DNA of 64,000 nt from Phorcus lineatus (Eukaryota > Mollusca > Gastropoda > Trochida > Trochidae), in the NCBI GenBank assembly GCA_921293015.1, contig OV121086.1, positions 46,455,402 to 46,519,401 on the forward strand. The letters run 5' to 3'. The notes beneath the pieces are model-generated. The model was not told where the DNA came from, did not search any database, and saw nothing but the letters and a program-made list of their open reading frames with translations. The position numbers and the translations under genes were made by a program. The number at the start of each line of letters is the position of its first letter. Positions within the stretch are counted from its first letter, which is position 1. Positions 1 through 12,964 of this stretch are shown here, piece by piece.

Positions 1-1284
1 AATGATGAATATGACGGCACCTGATTCAGATATCCTACTCTATTGAGGTACCCGTCAAACTATCAAGCATATCAAACCACCCAAATGTGCTCAAAAGCTT
101 CCCAGGTATACGCACATTCATGAATTTGCCATTGCACGACGTCTGCAGGTATTACGCGTGCTAGATGTGTGGCGTAACTAGAAACTCCCATGCAACTGCA
201 CAACACGAGAAGTTAATTACCGTGAAATACACTGTAAACGGCGCACGCGAGAAAACCTAGGGGTGAAAAGGTCAGTGACAATAATTTGTGGAGATGCGCG
301 ACTATCTACACCTACGACATTTGACCGTCTCTCTGGTTGCGGATGTGGTATCATTGTCAGTGAGAGTTACAGGGTAATTCACTCGGCGGATCTGTGTGAG
401 AGAACACTAGCAATACAGACAGAAAAACTCGCCAGATTCATACCAGTTTAGTCGTGAATTTGAAAACTACCACCAGAAGTTGATTAGCGCCTAATGGAAT
501 TTCGTTTGAAAGTTTACACGATGATATATGTAAATACGTTTGTATGTAAGTAAATATATATATGTAGGAACCCATGTAGGTATGTAAGTTTACACTTGTG
601 GGGGACCTAACTATGTTTCATATGGAAAGCAAGCTTTATTGGTATCTGCGTTACTGACACTCATAATTTTGGTTATCCTATGAATTTGCAGTTTCATATG
701 CTTGCATATGTCCGATCGGTTACCCTTTAAGTAACTAAGGAATTAATCAAAGGTAAGATGTGTATTGTGTAGTTTGCATGTAAATATATATAAAATATTA
801 TAAATAAAATTAAGTAATTAAAAGCATTTGGATGTACTTTTGTTAACTTCGTAATGTCTGTGAAGGACATTAAAAAGTGGTAAACAGCAAAAAAATTCTG
901 AATAACTTCTTTTTTCAGAAAATCACGACGTTTTAATTAGTAAGGTTTTTTTTATTCCAGAACGTTTTTGATTTTTACGATTAAGAAGATGTTATCCAGA
1001 AAGATCTTGCTGTTGATAGTTTTGTCAGTAAGTATGTGTGGTGTATGGGAGAGACTTACTATTGCTCACCCTAATCTTAGATTCATCTATCTCACAAGGA
1101 TTTGTATATCTATATGTGTGTGAATGTACCTATGGAAGTAGTAACTGTATCTGGGTGGTGAAAGACTAACCAACGAGCTCCCTGATCTGAGCATTTTCTA
1201 TCTTACAAGCATTTATATAAATCTATACGTATGTGAATAAACCTATGTGAGCAGTAACTGTATGTGGGGTGGTGAAAAACTTAC
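1..1284. other. Intron 1 of the WIF1-like gene (partial)
   Basis: No coding exon is recognised on either strand; I looked for a second WIF-domain exon and did not find one. The segment next to the exon holds a degenerate tandem duplication that includes a copy of the exon end (separate entry). The small open frame at 263-451 resembles nothing I know. Confidence 0.5.
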
Positions 1285-1312
1285 CAACGAGCTCCCTGAT
1301 CTGAGCTTTATC
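1082..1312. repeat. Two-copy degenerate tandem duplication (114-bp period) including the WIF1-like exon end and donor
   Basis: The 22-base segment beginning at 1171 recurs exactly at 1285, and the flanking sequence on the low side matches too (for example, the 'gtaactgtat' blocks at 1141 and 1255). The copy nearest the exon is the real exon end with its GTAAGT donor. The other copy keeps the last exon bases and a GTTAGT donor-like sequence at 1170-1165 on the minus strand, but lacks the exon's upstream part. Confidence 0.75.
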
Positions 1313-1429
1313 TATCCAGAGGGAGAGACGACTGTGACGGGAAGACCGAGCCGAGACGGAGACGGAGCCCAGGAGGATGAGGAGGGACAAGAGACTGACC
1401 AGCGCAAGACCACACACTCTCCCCAGCAT
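1285..1429 (-). CDS. WIF1: First coding exon of a WIF1/Shifted-like secreted Wnt or Hedgehog modulator (partial)
   Basis: WIF1 is a secreted protein that binds Wnt ligands through an N-terminal WIF domain followed by EGF repeats; Drosophila Shifted is the Hedgehog-pathway relative. Read on the minus strand from the ATG at 1429, the exon encodes 48 residues plus one base. Residues 1-27 form a signal peptide: MLGRV, a long Leu/Val/Ile core, then a small-residue SVSVSA cleavage region. Residues 36-49 read LSLWIDKAQIRELVG, the start of a WIF domain; from memory the human WIF1 counterpart is LYLWIDAHQARVLIG. The exon ends in phase 1 at a strong GTAAGT donor (intron from 1284 downwards). An in-frame ATG nine codons upstream exists, but the inner one places the signal peptide correctly. 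The remaining WIF and EGF exons must lie left of the window. RYK also has a WIF domain, but its opening motif lacks LWID. I infer WIF1 rather than Shifted only weakly. Confidence 0.75.
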
Positions 1430-2500
1430 GGCGGGCTCACGGGGGCACACGCCCATCAGCGGGCAGGCCGGCTGGGTGGTGGGTGGGACAGGGGCACTGG
1501 TCCGCTCAGAGGGTGAGGGGGGTGGGGGGATACTCGCTCCCGCACACAGGGCGACTTGCGAGATAGGAGACGGACTCACGGGCTCGGCACGGACACAGTG
1601 GGTGCCGGAGAATCATCCTCCTTTCCCCTGTGATTCACTCACTTTCTTTTTTTTCTGACGTACAATTTTGTATTCACTAAATTCCCTTTGCGCACACGGT
1701 CCTGATTCCAACGATGTCCAGTGGTCAGTGTCCAGTCCGAGGTTGTTGAATATCCAGTAACTCCGATCAACTGACCATTACACGATTCGGTCCTGTTATA
1801 GTGTGTCGACTAGGTAGTTAGAGACGGGGTACAGGACGCCCACCCCTCACTCCTCCCATGGTCCAGCCCACCCGTCTATCTACACCCTCCTGGGGTGGCT
1901 GGCTGGGAGAGCATACACCCTTGCCTCACAACCTCTATTAAGACAAGGATGCGCTGAACATTCTGTAGAAAATCCGTTAGAATGATGAAAGAAGAGAAGT
2001 TCTTAAACACATTGTAGATATTCCTACTTTGAAAGTTGATAAATGTTTTCTCAAGTTAGACGGCTCGTCCCGAAGTGTGAATGGAAGTGGTGTCTAGCTG
2101 ACTGCGTGCTTGTTATCGCACGTGTGTGTCTGTGGTAGATGGAGCAGAGCGCTACCCTGTGGGCGGACTCACTGCACACTGACTCGGGGCGGCCTGTCTC
2201 TCCACTGAGGTAGATCCTTCTAACTCACAGCTCTCTCCTCGCTCCTCGCTAGCGGTCTGACTACCGGGACTCGTCTATACCTCGCAGCAGTCCACACCTA
2301 CAGCAGACAGGCATACACACACGCAGATTGGTCCCCCGTAGCCCCCTGCTTTTATTGTCCAACATTTATTGACAGTAGTGGCCATGGGGTCGTGAGCCCA
2401 ACTTGTGTTTGGGAAAGGGTAATTAGCGGGAAAGCGATGTTGACTCGGGTTCGGAATAAATATTGTTCCTGTCGCGGCTCATCAAGCCGTTGTCTACTTT
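1430..2500 (-). promoter_or_regulatory. GC-richer 5' UTR/promoter region of the WIF1-like gene
   Basis: The kilobase upstream of the exon is visibly richer in G, C and CpG than the AT-rich DNA beyond about 2.6 kb, as expected around a developmental gene's start. The plus strand carries long G runs at 1511-1513, 1516-1522 and 1524-1529, which could form a G-quadruplex on the template strand. No start site or TATA box can be fixed from sequence alone. Confidence 0.4.
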
Positions 2501-5500
2501 GTATTTAACACAAGCCTCCCCCCTCCCCCCAAACACCGACCCATTACCAGTCCGACTTAACTAAACCTGTTCTACAGTAAATTCGGACTGAAATCTTGCA
2601 CATGCCCTCTGTTCATTATTAGAAGTTTGTTTCCGTGCCCGCGGTTATCTGCATCTGACACATATCCCGTTAGACAACCCTTGATTTAATGACAAATTTG
2701 AACCTAGTCATTGTAAGGCATTCAACGAACCCAAATCTGAATGTTATTTCGTAAATCATTATCAAGGCTAGGATTTATGTATATATCTTCACCATACCAC
2801 GGAGAGGATAAGCACTGAAACTCATAAGAACGGTTCCTTCATCCGTCGCAAGGGCGATAACTCTTTCTCTCCATCAACAATTCCACGCTCTTTCTTTAAT
2901 CTCCAAAAGCATTGCTGTTATATTTATGTATATGTTTTGTGGATGTTGTGTAAATAGCTTGTCGCGGTGTATCCAAACACTTATCACGACTCGGCGGCTT
3001 CAGACAGGCGTTTTGTGACTGACAACCTATGTATATTGCAATGTAGATATCTAGATTTGATCTCGCGTCGACGCCGTAATCGCCGAGTGACAGCGATGCG
3101 GCCAAAACATTTAACCCGTTGCACCGTAAATAAAGTTTTTAATGCGATAATCGCCCATTTTGTTTACCTCTTCTTCGCATATCTATTCAAAACATAGATA
3201 AATAATGTTTTTTATGGACAATGATACAAATAGTTGATAGACTGATATTTACGACCAAAAGACTGTCCTTGGAATGTTTTCTCTAGAGTCAAAGTTAATC
3301 GTCCTGGCATAAATCCGAGTACAAACTCATAAGCCGCGCTCATTCAGATAAAGATAGCCAAACTTGTGTTGTTTGTAACGAGCGATTGTTACATAACAAT
3401 AGAATGTAGAGATTGAACGTTAGCCAAAACATCCACGTGTTAAAAGAATAATCATCAAATAAAGGAATATATACGTGAATAATACTGATGCATTTCAGAA
3501 AGAATACCAACAGAGTATTAGATATTTGATATGTTTACCGTGGTACTCAAAGTAATAGATAGAAGTGTGGGGTAATCATAGATTTTAACCAGTGAAGGTA
3601 GGAAACTAATATACATTTAAATTGTGATTTTTGTTGTTGTTAAGATCTTTAGAACATGTACGAACTTGATGTGAGAATGTGTTATACATCTAACTGGACC
3701 ATTAGATGTGTTAGAGAACAATAGTAAGTAAAATGAAACCAAGTAGGGCCTTTGTTGCCATTAGTCATTTGATGCCAATATATGTATTTTTATATACCTT
3801 TAAATAGTATATACCTATGTTACTCAATGTGGTAATCCGTCTCGAGAATACTAGATAATCTAGCTGAGAACAGAAATATGGACATTTTATGACCGAATGA
3901 AGGGATGATTATTTGGGTCCATGAATCTAGGTCAGTTTATATTAGATCTAAAGCTCGCGTCTCTCGACAATATCGTTATAAGGAATAATCAACTTCATAG
4001 GGTCATTATCAATATATCCGAACACTAGTGAGACAAATCTTTCCTACAGCGATATTCCAAAGCGCTGACACTTACGTATATGTCGACCGAGGCAAGGAAG
4101 CCATGCTGATACAGCTCTACGTTCACGAGGCGCGCCAAGAAAGTTCTCTTATCAGAGCTAAGCATTTAATGCAAGTCCTGTGCTTGACTTACACAAAGAA
4201 AGGACAGGAGTTTTCTGAAAGTAGTATTTGTCTAACCGCTAAAGGGCGATAACTGTTAGTCTATGATTGACTTAGGACAAGAGATGACGTTATCTGAATC
4301 GGTCACTGTACGATTGCCTCAGCATTGTTGGCGGATGCGAGCTCTTCGTTAGTAATGTCATGAGCGAGACTTTCCAGTTGATAGTCTGAAACCGACGTAG
4401 TTTCTTTTACAAGAACAGAACGTCTGAAAGGACTGTATGTTTTACAATAACTACAAGAAAATGTGCAAGAAAAGAGCTTCGGGAAAGTTGAGTCCCACAT
4501 GATTACGATGAAGTTTTCAGTAACAGTAATATTGTAGAATCTTTTGTTTTTACGTTGAAGCATTGCAGTAAGTTCTGGCTTACTTAGCTTCTGATGTTCT
4601 TGAATCGCCGAACCTGTGTGGTGCTCTGAATAGAAGAGGAAATCTACAACAGAAAACAAGACGTTGATAACGGTGACTTAATGGGTTGATAGTCTCCGCT
4701 AAACGATTATAACCTTGTATCAGATTCGGTTGCTATCAAAATCTCTGCTTTAGTGGTTTTGTTTGAAACCATTGGGGAATCGCAAAATCTTCCCTGTTGA
4801 ACTTCATTGTATTTGCAGTTTGAAGAACGTAATTCCATTGTTGATATATTCTGTACGATTGAGACGTCGCCATGATAACTTCATTCTCGGTCTTTTTTGT
4901 GGATTTTAAATAAATTCAGAACTCCTTATATATAGATCCTATTTACTAAAGGGTTTTAACTGTTAAACGTATGATAAGCGTTTCAATGTTTCTAATTAGA
5001 TTTATTTGTCAGCTATATCGCTAGAAAAAACTTTTTCTCTATAACATGACATGAAAATATTTGGTAAAATGGTTTAGTTTCAAGGAAAACGTTCTTATGG
5101 TTGCCGGAATCCACAATAGTGAGTATCATCATATAGATTCTCTTTTATTGTTTACCACGCTTTAAATGCATTGACCGAAATTGGCGAATCTACAAGGTCG
5201 ACAGGAAAATTCGACCTCAATTCATAACTACGGAAATCTTTAGCGAAGACAGGCTGTTGTCTTCCGGATGTTTAAAGTGTGCGAGAATGCTTTTTCATGG
5301 GAAATAATTGGTACATATTAATATTTCAAAACAGTTTGCAAATAAATGTTATTTCATTGCGTATTTAGCATCGAAAATATCTGCGAAATATCGTGTGTAT
5401 TAATTTAGATTTGCAATTTGCCTGTGCGCAGTTTTTAATTCTTACTTCAAGAGTACTTTAAACACTCTGCTAAATTTTAGACCCAATTTTCGTTTATGAA

Positions 5501-5700
5501 AATCAAATGTCATAATTCCAATGCTCTATATTTGCATAACGATGTTTAGTTCATGTTTGCTGTTATTTACAATCGCTCGTCAGTACGAAGAATTGCCCAA
5601 CCACAGTGGTGTTCTCATTATTCTTGATGGCTTGGCTTGCCTGATAAAGTTAAAACCCTCGAAAGCAGCAATAAAGTCCATATCCCCTAATCTCATACCG
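2501..5700. other. Intergenic DNA, no supported gene
   Basis: AT-rich sequence with only short open frames. The longest, 118 aa at 4303-4659 on the minus strand, shows no domain or recognisable motif and has no clear splice context. I see no RNA gene or transposon ends. Confidence 0.5.
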
Positions 5701-5765
5701 CACTGATATGAGTGTTCGACTTCCGATCAAGAGGTCCGTGGTTCAACTCCCGCCAAAGAATGAAC
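5700..5765 (+). repeat. Possible tRNA-derived SINE fragment
   Basis: The segment ends with a near-consensus pol III B box, GGTTCAACTCC, preceded by an anticodon-arm-like stretch. A convincing A box and a closed acceptor stem are not visible, so this is at best a decayed tRNA-like relic and not a working tRNA. Confidence 0.25.
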
Positions 5766-6667
5766 TGCAATCACCCCATCTCTGTGAATGAAGCGCTCAT
5801 AAACTGGCCAAGATTGTTGAAGATTGTTACAAATATTTTCAACATGAGTAGACCAACAAGATATATATGTTTAAAGATTATGTTTTGATAAAGAAGAGAC
5901 TGCTTTATAGGAGTTTCATAGTTTGCTGAACAGATTCCTGGTATGTATATATGTTTTTTTATGTTTATATGATTTTTCTGAATTGATAAACAGAAGTCTG
6001 GCACATGTACTTCTTCCGCTTTGATGAAAAAATTCAGTAATGTTTTATTGAAGCTATGTGCAGCCAAAATACCTTTCACTAGTAAATATGAAGTGACCTA
6101 ATGTAATCATGAATCATCCACAAACATTGATGTCCTTATTAGTTGACAAGATCTGTATCTTCGTAAATAGCTTATAATTTATCGAACATCTGATTTGGTT
6201 TCTTTTCTTATTACTAATACACGCATGAATTTGTTGTACAAACATAATCAGACATCACTATAGGTTTAGCACATTGCAACACGGATGTAAGCAAGGACGA
6301 GGCTCAAGCTCTTCAGCTACACAAATACATCTATATGATGTTACCATTCAACATTACACAAACATGTACAGAGGGAATACAGTTTAGCATATCAGAACTC
6401 AAGGAAGTGGAGGTAACTCATGTTTACACCGCCCACCTAAGAAATGAAAAAAATGCGACAATTCTGAAAGAGGTCCACCTATATTTTAAGGATTGCAGGT
6501 CGAAAACAATATCCAAAGTCACAATTTCAAAATTTTTACCCTTTACGAACATTAGTATAACTCACTGACTCGATCACACCAGATATAAATAAATTGCTGA
6601 TTTATTCATTTCGTTAAATGTTATTCATGTCAAAAAGTAGGAATACAACTTTTATTTTTACCTATCT

Positions 6668-6719
6668 TAACCAGGGACAGTCTACTATTAATTAGTCTTA
6701 ACTAGACTGTCACTGTTTT
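6668..6719. repeat. Short imperfect inverted repeat
   Basis: GACAGTCTA at 6676-6684 is the exact reverse complement of TAGACTGTC at 6703-6711, and pairing continues imperfectly outward through 'ttaac'-like ends. It may be a small hairpin or the remains of a MITE. Confidence 0.45.
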
Positions 6720-7329
6720 AACCAAGCAAGGCCATTGTTTACGTGATTAAACTGCGCAGAATTTTTAGTTTTAGGTTAAAATTTGTCTTTTTAAAAATAT
6801 GTTGACAAATTGTCTTCACACATCACAAGATCTTTTACAAAGAGAAATTAGTCTGATATCTATTTTTCATTTTTTCGCCAGCACCTCTTTGACAAAGGTT
6901 ACAATACTAATGTCAATACTGTTTTGGTATACAATTTTTGGAGCTTTTGAGGCCTTTCCAAACAATGCAGACACTATTGGCGTTAATAGGACCGTCCTGT
7001 TAATTCGGACATGTTCGATTATTGTGAGAGTAAAGATTGATACTACTGAAGTTCGAATAAACATGCACTAAAACTGACATCTGTATATATCCTCTGCTGT
7101 AATTATCAATTTAAGTTTTGATAATTCATATTTGAGATTTGGTTTTCGTAAAAAGATTTTTGAAAATGCTACGGTTTTGTAGAAACGGGTTCTATGTATT
7201 GGCGTGCTTGAGAAAATACTGAAACACCACCGTCTAGCTGCTAATACCAAAGACGTTATAAGACGTTAATCCTTGCCTTCTTGTTAACATGCTGAGCATT
7301 ATCGGGACTGCAGTGTGCCTGCATTAGCT

Positions 7330-7576
7330 AAATAAAAAGTTTTAAAAAAATAAAAAGTTGAAATATAATAAAAACTTAAAACATAATAAAAACTTTTAAA
7401 ATATAATAAAAACTTTTAAAAAATAATAAAAAGTTCAAATGTAATAAAAAGTTCAAATATAATAAAAAGTTCAAATGTAATAAAAAGTTCAAATATAATA
7501 AAAATTTCAAATATAATGAAAGGTTAAAATATAATAAAAAGTTCAAATATGATTAAAAGTTAAGATATGATGAAAA
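7330..7576. repeat. AT-rich minisatellite, about 18-bp unit
   Basis: About a dozen head-to-tail copies of a unit close to AAATATAATAAAAAGTTC. Units at the left end vary in length and carry TTTT in place of TTC; those at 7430-7510 alternate TAT and TGT, suggesting duplication of unit pairs. No coding potential. Confidence 0.9.
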
Positions 7577-9156
7577 TAAAAATATGGTAAACTTACAATA
7601 AAGAATTGATGCACACAGTTACCACAAACAATGAGATAATCCGAAGAAACCAATAATTGATCACATTCGAGCCTAGATTAATAAAATTCGGATATTGGAC
7701 TTAATGGAAACGAAGGGTGTGTTGCCTAAGAGGAATAGCACTGAGCATAGAATTAAAAAAACCTCGAAGGACACGTAATACCTAAACGGGGCAAAAGAAA
7801 CAAAGGAAGGGTCACGTGGTCGACGACGTCATCGAATACAAACACAATTCCAATCCTATTTGTTCATCTTAGACATCTGATCGTTATCGTGGAAGTGAGC
7901 CTGTTGAAAATGTTCTCAACCACGTTTTGATAAATTCTCTCAAAGACCAAATATTGCCGAGTTGAAATGTAAGTGGTGTATGTAGCAAGACAACTGCTAG
8001 GAAAGCTCTTCCTCCCCGTTCTGAGTGGTGTCTTCTTCCTACACCTGTGTGTTCCCTTCTTCTCTGTAACGTCGGATTTTTCCTTCATTGAAACTCAATT
8101 TCCTAACCAGTTCATTTTAATGGGTGCCATTATTGAAGAATTTTCTTGGGAAGAGTTATCCTAACAAACTTTCCAAAACAGTCTAGAAATAACTAGTATT
8201 TCTTCAAACATTTTCAAAACCATATTCCCAATCAATTTCAGGTTTCTCTTCGCAGTTTCGATACGAGAAATTGTACTAACTCCCTCTTAAGATACCAGAT
8301 TGTGAACATTTTGGAGGTGTCTCTATATTATGTTCCTAAAATGTTATATTCTCTGAAACGCTTAAGTATCAAGCCAACTGTCTTGTAATTCTTATCTTAT
8401 CTTAGTGGTGTAAGAAGGCGTAATTGTATATTTAAATGTTCCACTCCCCTCTTCACCTGTGTTAAATTCTCGCCTACTTTAGTCAGTAACGTTTGTTTCT
8501 TCATTGAAAGTCAATTTTCTGTAGTCTTATTTGAAGAGAACCTTAATTAGAATGTTCACTATTTTAATTATTTGTACTTATATATTTTTCACCATTAGAA
8601 GACACTCAAACAACGTCAATCCTTTCATCAGAATTCAATTTCATCCGTGAAGGCTTATCTTGAAAACTTAAAACTAGTTCTTTAAATGTTTTTTTTTTCT
8701 TTTACAATTTTAGGAAAAGAGGAGTTACGTTTGAATGCCATAATGAATACATGTCTAAATACTGATTGCATAAATCCTAAATATCTCAATGTAGAATATC
8801 ATTATATTTTCATCTAACACGTCAACGCAACCCTTTTACCATCTGTTTATATTCGCAAATACCATATTTCTTCTTTCTTAAGTATAGCAAAACTTACTAT
8901 CATTAAAAGACTTATCCACTAAAAATACACTTTTCACAGAGATGGGAGATCAGATCTGGGCAAACCCTATATTCAATCATGTTGTTGATTATGTTAATAT
9001 AAATAAACCCATTCCTATAGTATGTAGACTCTAGAATCACTAGCTCCTGAAATATGTCCTACAAAGCAAGTTCTACTTTGAATATGTAAGTGTTATTTAA
9101 TGTTATATGAAATTAGTATAATTTTATTTTTATTCTGGTTTTCGTACAAATGCTTT
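7577..9156. other. Intergenic DNA, nothing recognised
   Basis: AT-rich sequence with short open frames on both strands, none with a recognisable motif. No repeat boundaries seen. Confidence 0.45.
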
Positions 9157-10945
9157 ATGTGATAGATTTGTTGCATGATGTATATATTCTTCTGTATATA
9201 GATAAAGATGTTAATATTATTTCTTTATATGATAACGATGTAAATATTATTCTGTATATTGAAAATGATGTATATATTCTTCTGTATATAGATAATGATG
9301 TAAATATCCTTCTGTATATAGAAAATGATGTAAATATCCTTCTGTATATAGATAACGATGTAAATGTCCTTCTGTACATAGAAAATGATGTAAATATCCT
9401 TCTGTATATAGATAAGTATGTAAATATCCTTCTGTATATAGAAAATTATGTAAATATTCTTCTGTATATAGATAATGATGTTAATATTTTTCTGTATATA
9501 GATAAGTATGTAAATATCCTTCTGTATATAGAAAATGATGTAAATATTCTTCTGTATATAGGAAATGATGTAAATATTCTTCTGTATATAGGAAATGATG
9601 TAAATATTCTTCTGTATATAGATAATGATGTAAATATCCTTCTGTATATAGAAAATGATGTAAATATCCTTCTGTATATAGATAATGATGTAAATATCCT
9701 TCTGTATATAGAAAATGATGTAAATATCCTTCTGTATATAGATAATGATGTAAATATCCTTCTGTATATAGAAAATGATGTAAATATCCTTCTGTATATA
9801 GATAATGATGTAAATATCCTTCTGTATATAGAAAATGATGTAAATATCCTTCTGTATATAGATAATGATGTAAATATCCTTCTGTATATAGAAAATTATG
9901 TAAATATCCTTCTGTATATAGATAATGATGTTAATATTCTTCTGTATATAGATAAGTATGTAAATATCCTTCTGTATATAGAAAATGATGTAAATATTCT
10001 TCTGTATATAGATAAGTATGTAAATATCCTTCTGTATATAGAAAATGATGTAAATATCCTTCTGTATATAGGAAATGATGTAAATATTCTTCTGTATATA
10101 GGAAATGATGTAAATATTCTTCTGCATGTAGATAAGTATGTAAATATTCTTCTGTATATAGGAAATGATGTAAATATTCTTCTGTATATAGAAAATGATG
10201 TTAATATTCTTCTGTATATAGAAAATGATGTAAATATTCTTCTGCATGTAGATAAGTATGTAAATATTCTTCTGCATATAGATAAGTAAGTAAATATTCT
10301 TCTGTATATAGGAAATGATGTAAATATTCTTCTGTATATAGATAATGATGTAAATATGCTTCTGTATATAGATAATGATGTAAATATCCTTTTATATATT
10401 GAAAATGATGTAAATATTCTTCTATATATAGATAATGATGTAAATGTCCTTCTGTATATAGAAAATGATGTAAATATTCTTCTGTATATGGGAATGATGT
10501 AAAAATCCTTCTGTATATAGATAATGATGTAAATGTCCTTCTGTATATAGAAAATGATGTAAATATCCTTCTGGATATAGATAATGATGTAAATATTCTT
10601 CTGCATGTAGATAAGTATGTAAATATTCTGCTGTGTATAGAAAATGATGTAAATATTATTTTGCTAATAGATAAGTATGTAAATATTCTTCTGTATATAG
10701 GAAATGATGTAAATATTCTTCTGTATATAGGAAATGATGTAAATATTCTTCTGTGTATAGATAAGTATGTAACTATTCTTCTTTATATAGAAAATGATGT
10801 GAATATCCTTCTGCATATAGATAATGATGTAAATATTCTTCTGTCTACAAAGATTCTTCTGTATATACAGTAGTTAATAGTTTGAATATTCTTCTGTATA
10901 TAGTTAAGGGTGTAAATATTCTTCTTTATGTAAATATTAAATAAT
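9157..10945. repeat. 30-bp minisatellite array, about 59 copies
   Basis: The unit is close to TAAATATCCTTCTGTATATA followed by GAAAATGATG or GATAATGATG. Variants in the last ten bases (GAAAATGATG, GATAATGATG, GATAAGTATG, GGAAATGATG) alternate and give a 60-bp higher-order period, clearest at 9600-9900. Because 30 is divisible by three and the unit lacks in-frame stops in several frames, long open frames appear on both strands (379 aa forward; 350 and 236 aa reverse). They are repeat artefacts: no non-repetitive start region, no domain and the same openness on both strands. The phase shifts near 10495 and the units decay after about 10850. Confidence 0.97.
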
Positions 10946-11609
10946 GTAAATAATGCAAATAATCTGAATTATATGTTTAGGGGTCTTTTTTGTTCTGCTT
11001 ATACATTTAGATAATTATTTTTTGGCTGTTCTGTTTGAAGAATTAAATATTGTTCCGTACCTGAACGTCTGGTTCAGGCAAATTGATCCTAACGATTTGG
11101 CCATCTGGATATACTGTCTATAACCACGTTTTCTAACTCAGATGGAACTATTTACAGTAAATGTACATTTTACGTAACATTTTATTTTCACGAAGGAAAG
11201 AAACCTGTCCAAATGATAAATGAAGGACAACGACAAACGTTATACATGTTAACAGCACAACAGTCAATCTGGTCTGATTGAGATATTTTACCAACGCTTC
11301 GAACATTTTGTTATTTTATAACAAATGTTTAGTAATAATTTATGTTATTACTCAAATTGGAGAGGTATGTTCATGACAAATATTCATACTAACAACATCT
11401 ATTGAAACAATGGATTTGTTTTTAACACGAGGTCTGGTTTTGGCATTATTTTAACAACATATAACAGTGATGCTAATGTATTTTTTTTTATTTTTACATT
11501 TCGTACTTACTGGAAAGCGCCTCTCAACATAAAAAAACGATCTCAAAATAGAAATATTTGCATAAATAATAGACACATAAATTAAATATATGGAGATATG
11601 AATGTGGAT

Positions 11610-11782
11610 CAGAACAAAACAGAATATAGTTATTCTTATTAATCATACAAAATTATATAGGGAACATACATTTTATCATTCATAATGTACACATAAAACT
11701 TTTAAAACTGTAAGTACAATTCTATCCAAAACAAAATTAAATAATAGAGGGTGTATTCTGTTTTCCTAAGTCAAATAAATTT

Positions 11783-11821
<39 letters not shown>

Positions 11822-11900
11822 CACACATTTATATCTTATGAACGTAGACAGATATATATATATATAATGGGTTATCACAGAAATAAAAGGGAAGTTTCTG
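11610..11900. repeat. Dispersed repeat, copy A (related to 21250-21790)
   Basis: Blocks in the same order match a second copy in TBC1D25 intron 1: a 'cagaac...cagaat...attctta..aatcatac' opening, 'tatcattcataatgt', 'taatagagggtgtattctg', and a closing 'gggttatcacagaaataaaagggaag'. Copy A has a TA microsatellite where copy B has an expanded 79-bp tandem. Confidence 0.7.
11785..11817. repeat. (TA)n microsatellite
   Basis: An uninterrupted run of about 16 TA dinucleotides, followed by 'catacacaca'. A shorter TA run lies at 11854-11867. Confidence 0.95.
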
Positions 11901-12410
11901 TCTACGTGCATAAGATAGAAATGGACATGATAAAATGACATGATATTCATCGCAAACATGGATCCAGTTGGTTCGTTATTCACTCGTGATAGTTTATAGA
12001 AATAGGAATAACAAGTTTCTTTGTGGTTAGTTTTCCATAATTTGATCAGATATGTAATTCTAATTGACAATGGAATAACTATTTCCTTCCCAACTCGGTC
12101 TTGCAAATCGGTAATGATTTAGAAGGGAAACCGCATCACAGTTTAGACGTTAAGATGCATTTTCAAGTGTGGTGCCATTGTAACTGTCCAGGTGAGAAAA
12201 GTCGTGCAATGGATGCACGTGCTGTTGAGTAGTATACGTTTTAAAACTTTTGTGATTACATTATCTGCATATTTTAGTTTCTCTTTAGAAAACAACAATT
12301 GAACACCGCAGACATATCAACCGTGGAAGCGCGATTGACCTTTACGAAACCAAGGTAAATGAATTAATAGATAATCTGACCCAAGTTTCTTCTGATTTTA
12401 AAGATTCTTA

Positions 12411-12512
12411 TATCAACACAAGTTGATAAATGTTACAAATTTTATTTTATTTTATGAAATTAAAGACGTGTATATCTACATACGTCTTTGCGTAAATCAA
12501 CAAGTGTTGATA
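12411..12512. repeat. Nested fold-back inverted repeat
   Basis: The outer arms are 12411-12427 and 12496-12512 (15 of 17 positions pair). A second, perfect pair sits inside: AAAGACGT at 12462-12469 and ACGTCTTT at 12482-12489. The layout suggests a fold-back MITE or a strong secondary structure. No target-site duplication was identified. Confidence 0.6.
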
Positions 12513-12921
12513 TCAGAAGGCAAAAGGTTGAGATTTCATTTATCGTCCAAAAATCATTCTTGAAACGTTGTTAATTATAATAAATCTCTTACTATAAAAA
12601 TGGCACCGATACGTAGCATGTGTACCAGAATGCTTAGAGACGTCATTACTGATGACTAATGAATAAACTTGAAATGTTACCTGTAACCCGATAGAGGATT
12701 TGTTTCAATGATAGATTATATTATCTTGATCTCAATCATATAATAAATAGATCGTTTCATTTCATCACTGCATGCACTACACAATATATAGTTTGCTCGC
12801 CACTTCCTTTCTGTCCGTCAGGTTCAAGTTGAGGTACATCGTTTAAGTAGGGTGGTTGATACACACTCGAAAACTTAACGATATTATTTTCAATACGTTA
12901 AGTCCTGCATAGCCATCTGGT

Positions 12922-12964
12922 GTCCCTCCATATACCGCCTATTGTTTTCCTATATGGAAGGGAT
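12922..12964. repeat. Short hairpin
   Basis: CCCTCCATATA and its near-complement TATATGGAAGGG flank a short AT-rich loop. Function unknown; it may belong to an old MITE. Confidence 0.4.

Noticed and set aside
1247-1658. Two plus-strand open frames opposite the WIF1-like exon
   Set aside because: Antisense shadows of a GC-rich exon and leader; the minus strand has the signal peptide, WIF motif and donor.
4303-4659. 118-aa minus-strand open frame
   Set aside because: No family resemblance and no exon context seen.
5700-5765. Functional tRNA gene
   Set aside because: Only a B box and a partial anticodon arm are visible; no acceptor stem or A box.
9150-10289. 379-aa open frame (and 350/236-aa frames on the other strand)
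   Set aside because: Made entirely of 30-bp repeat units. It is open on both strands only because the period is divisible by three; there is no domain and no non-repeat start region.
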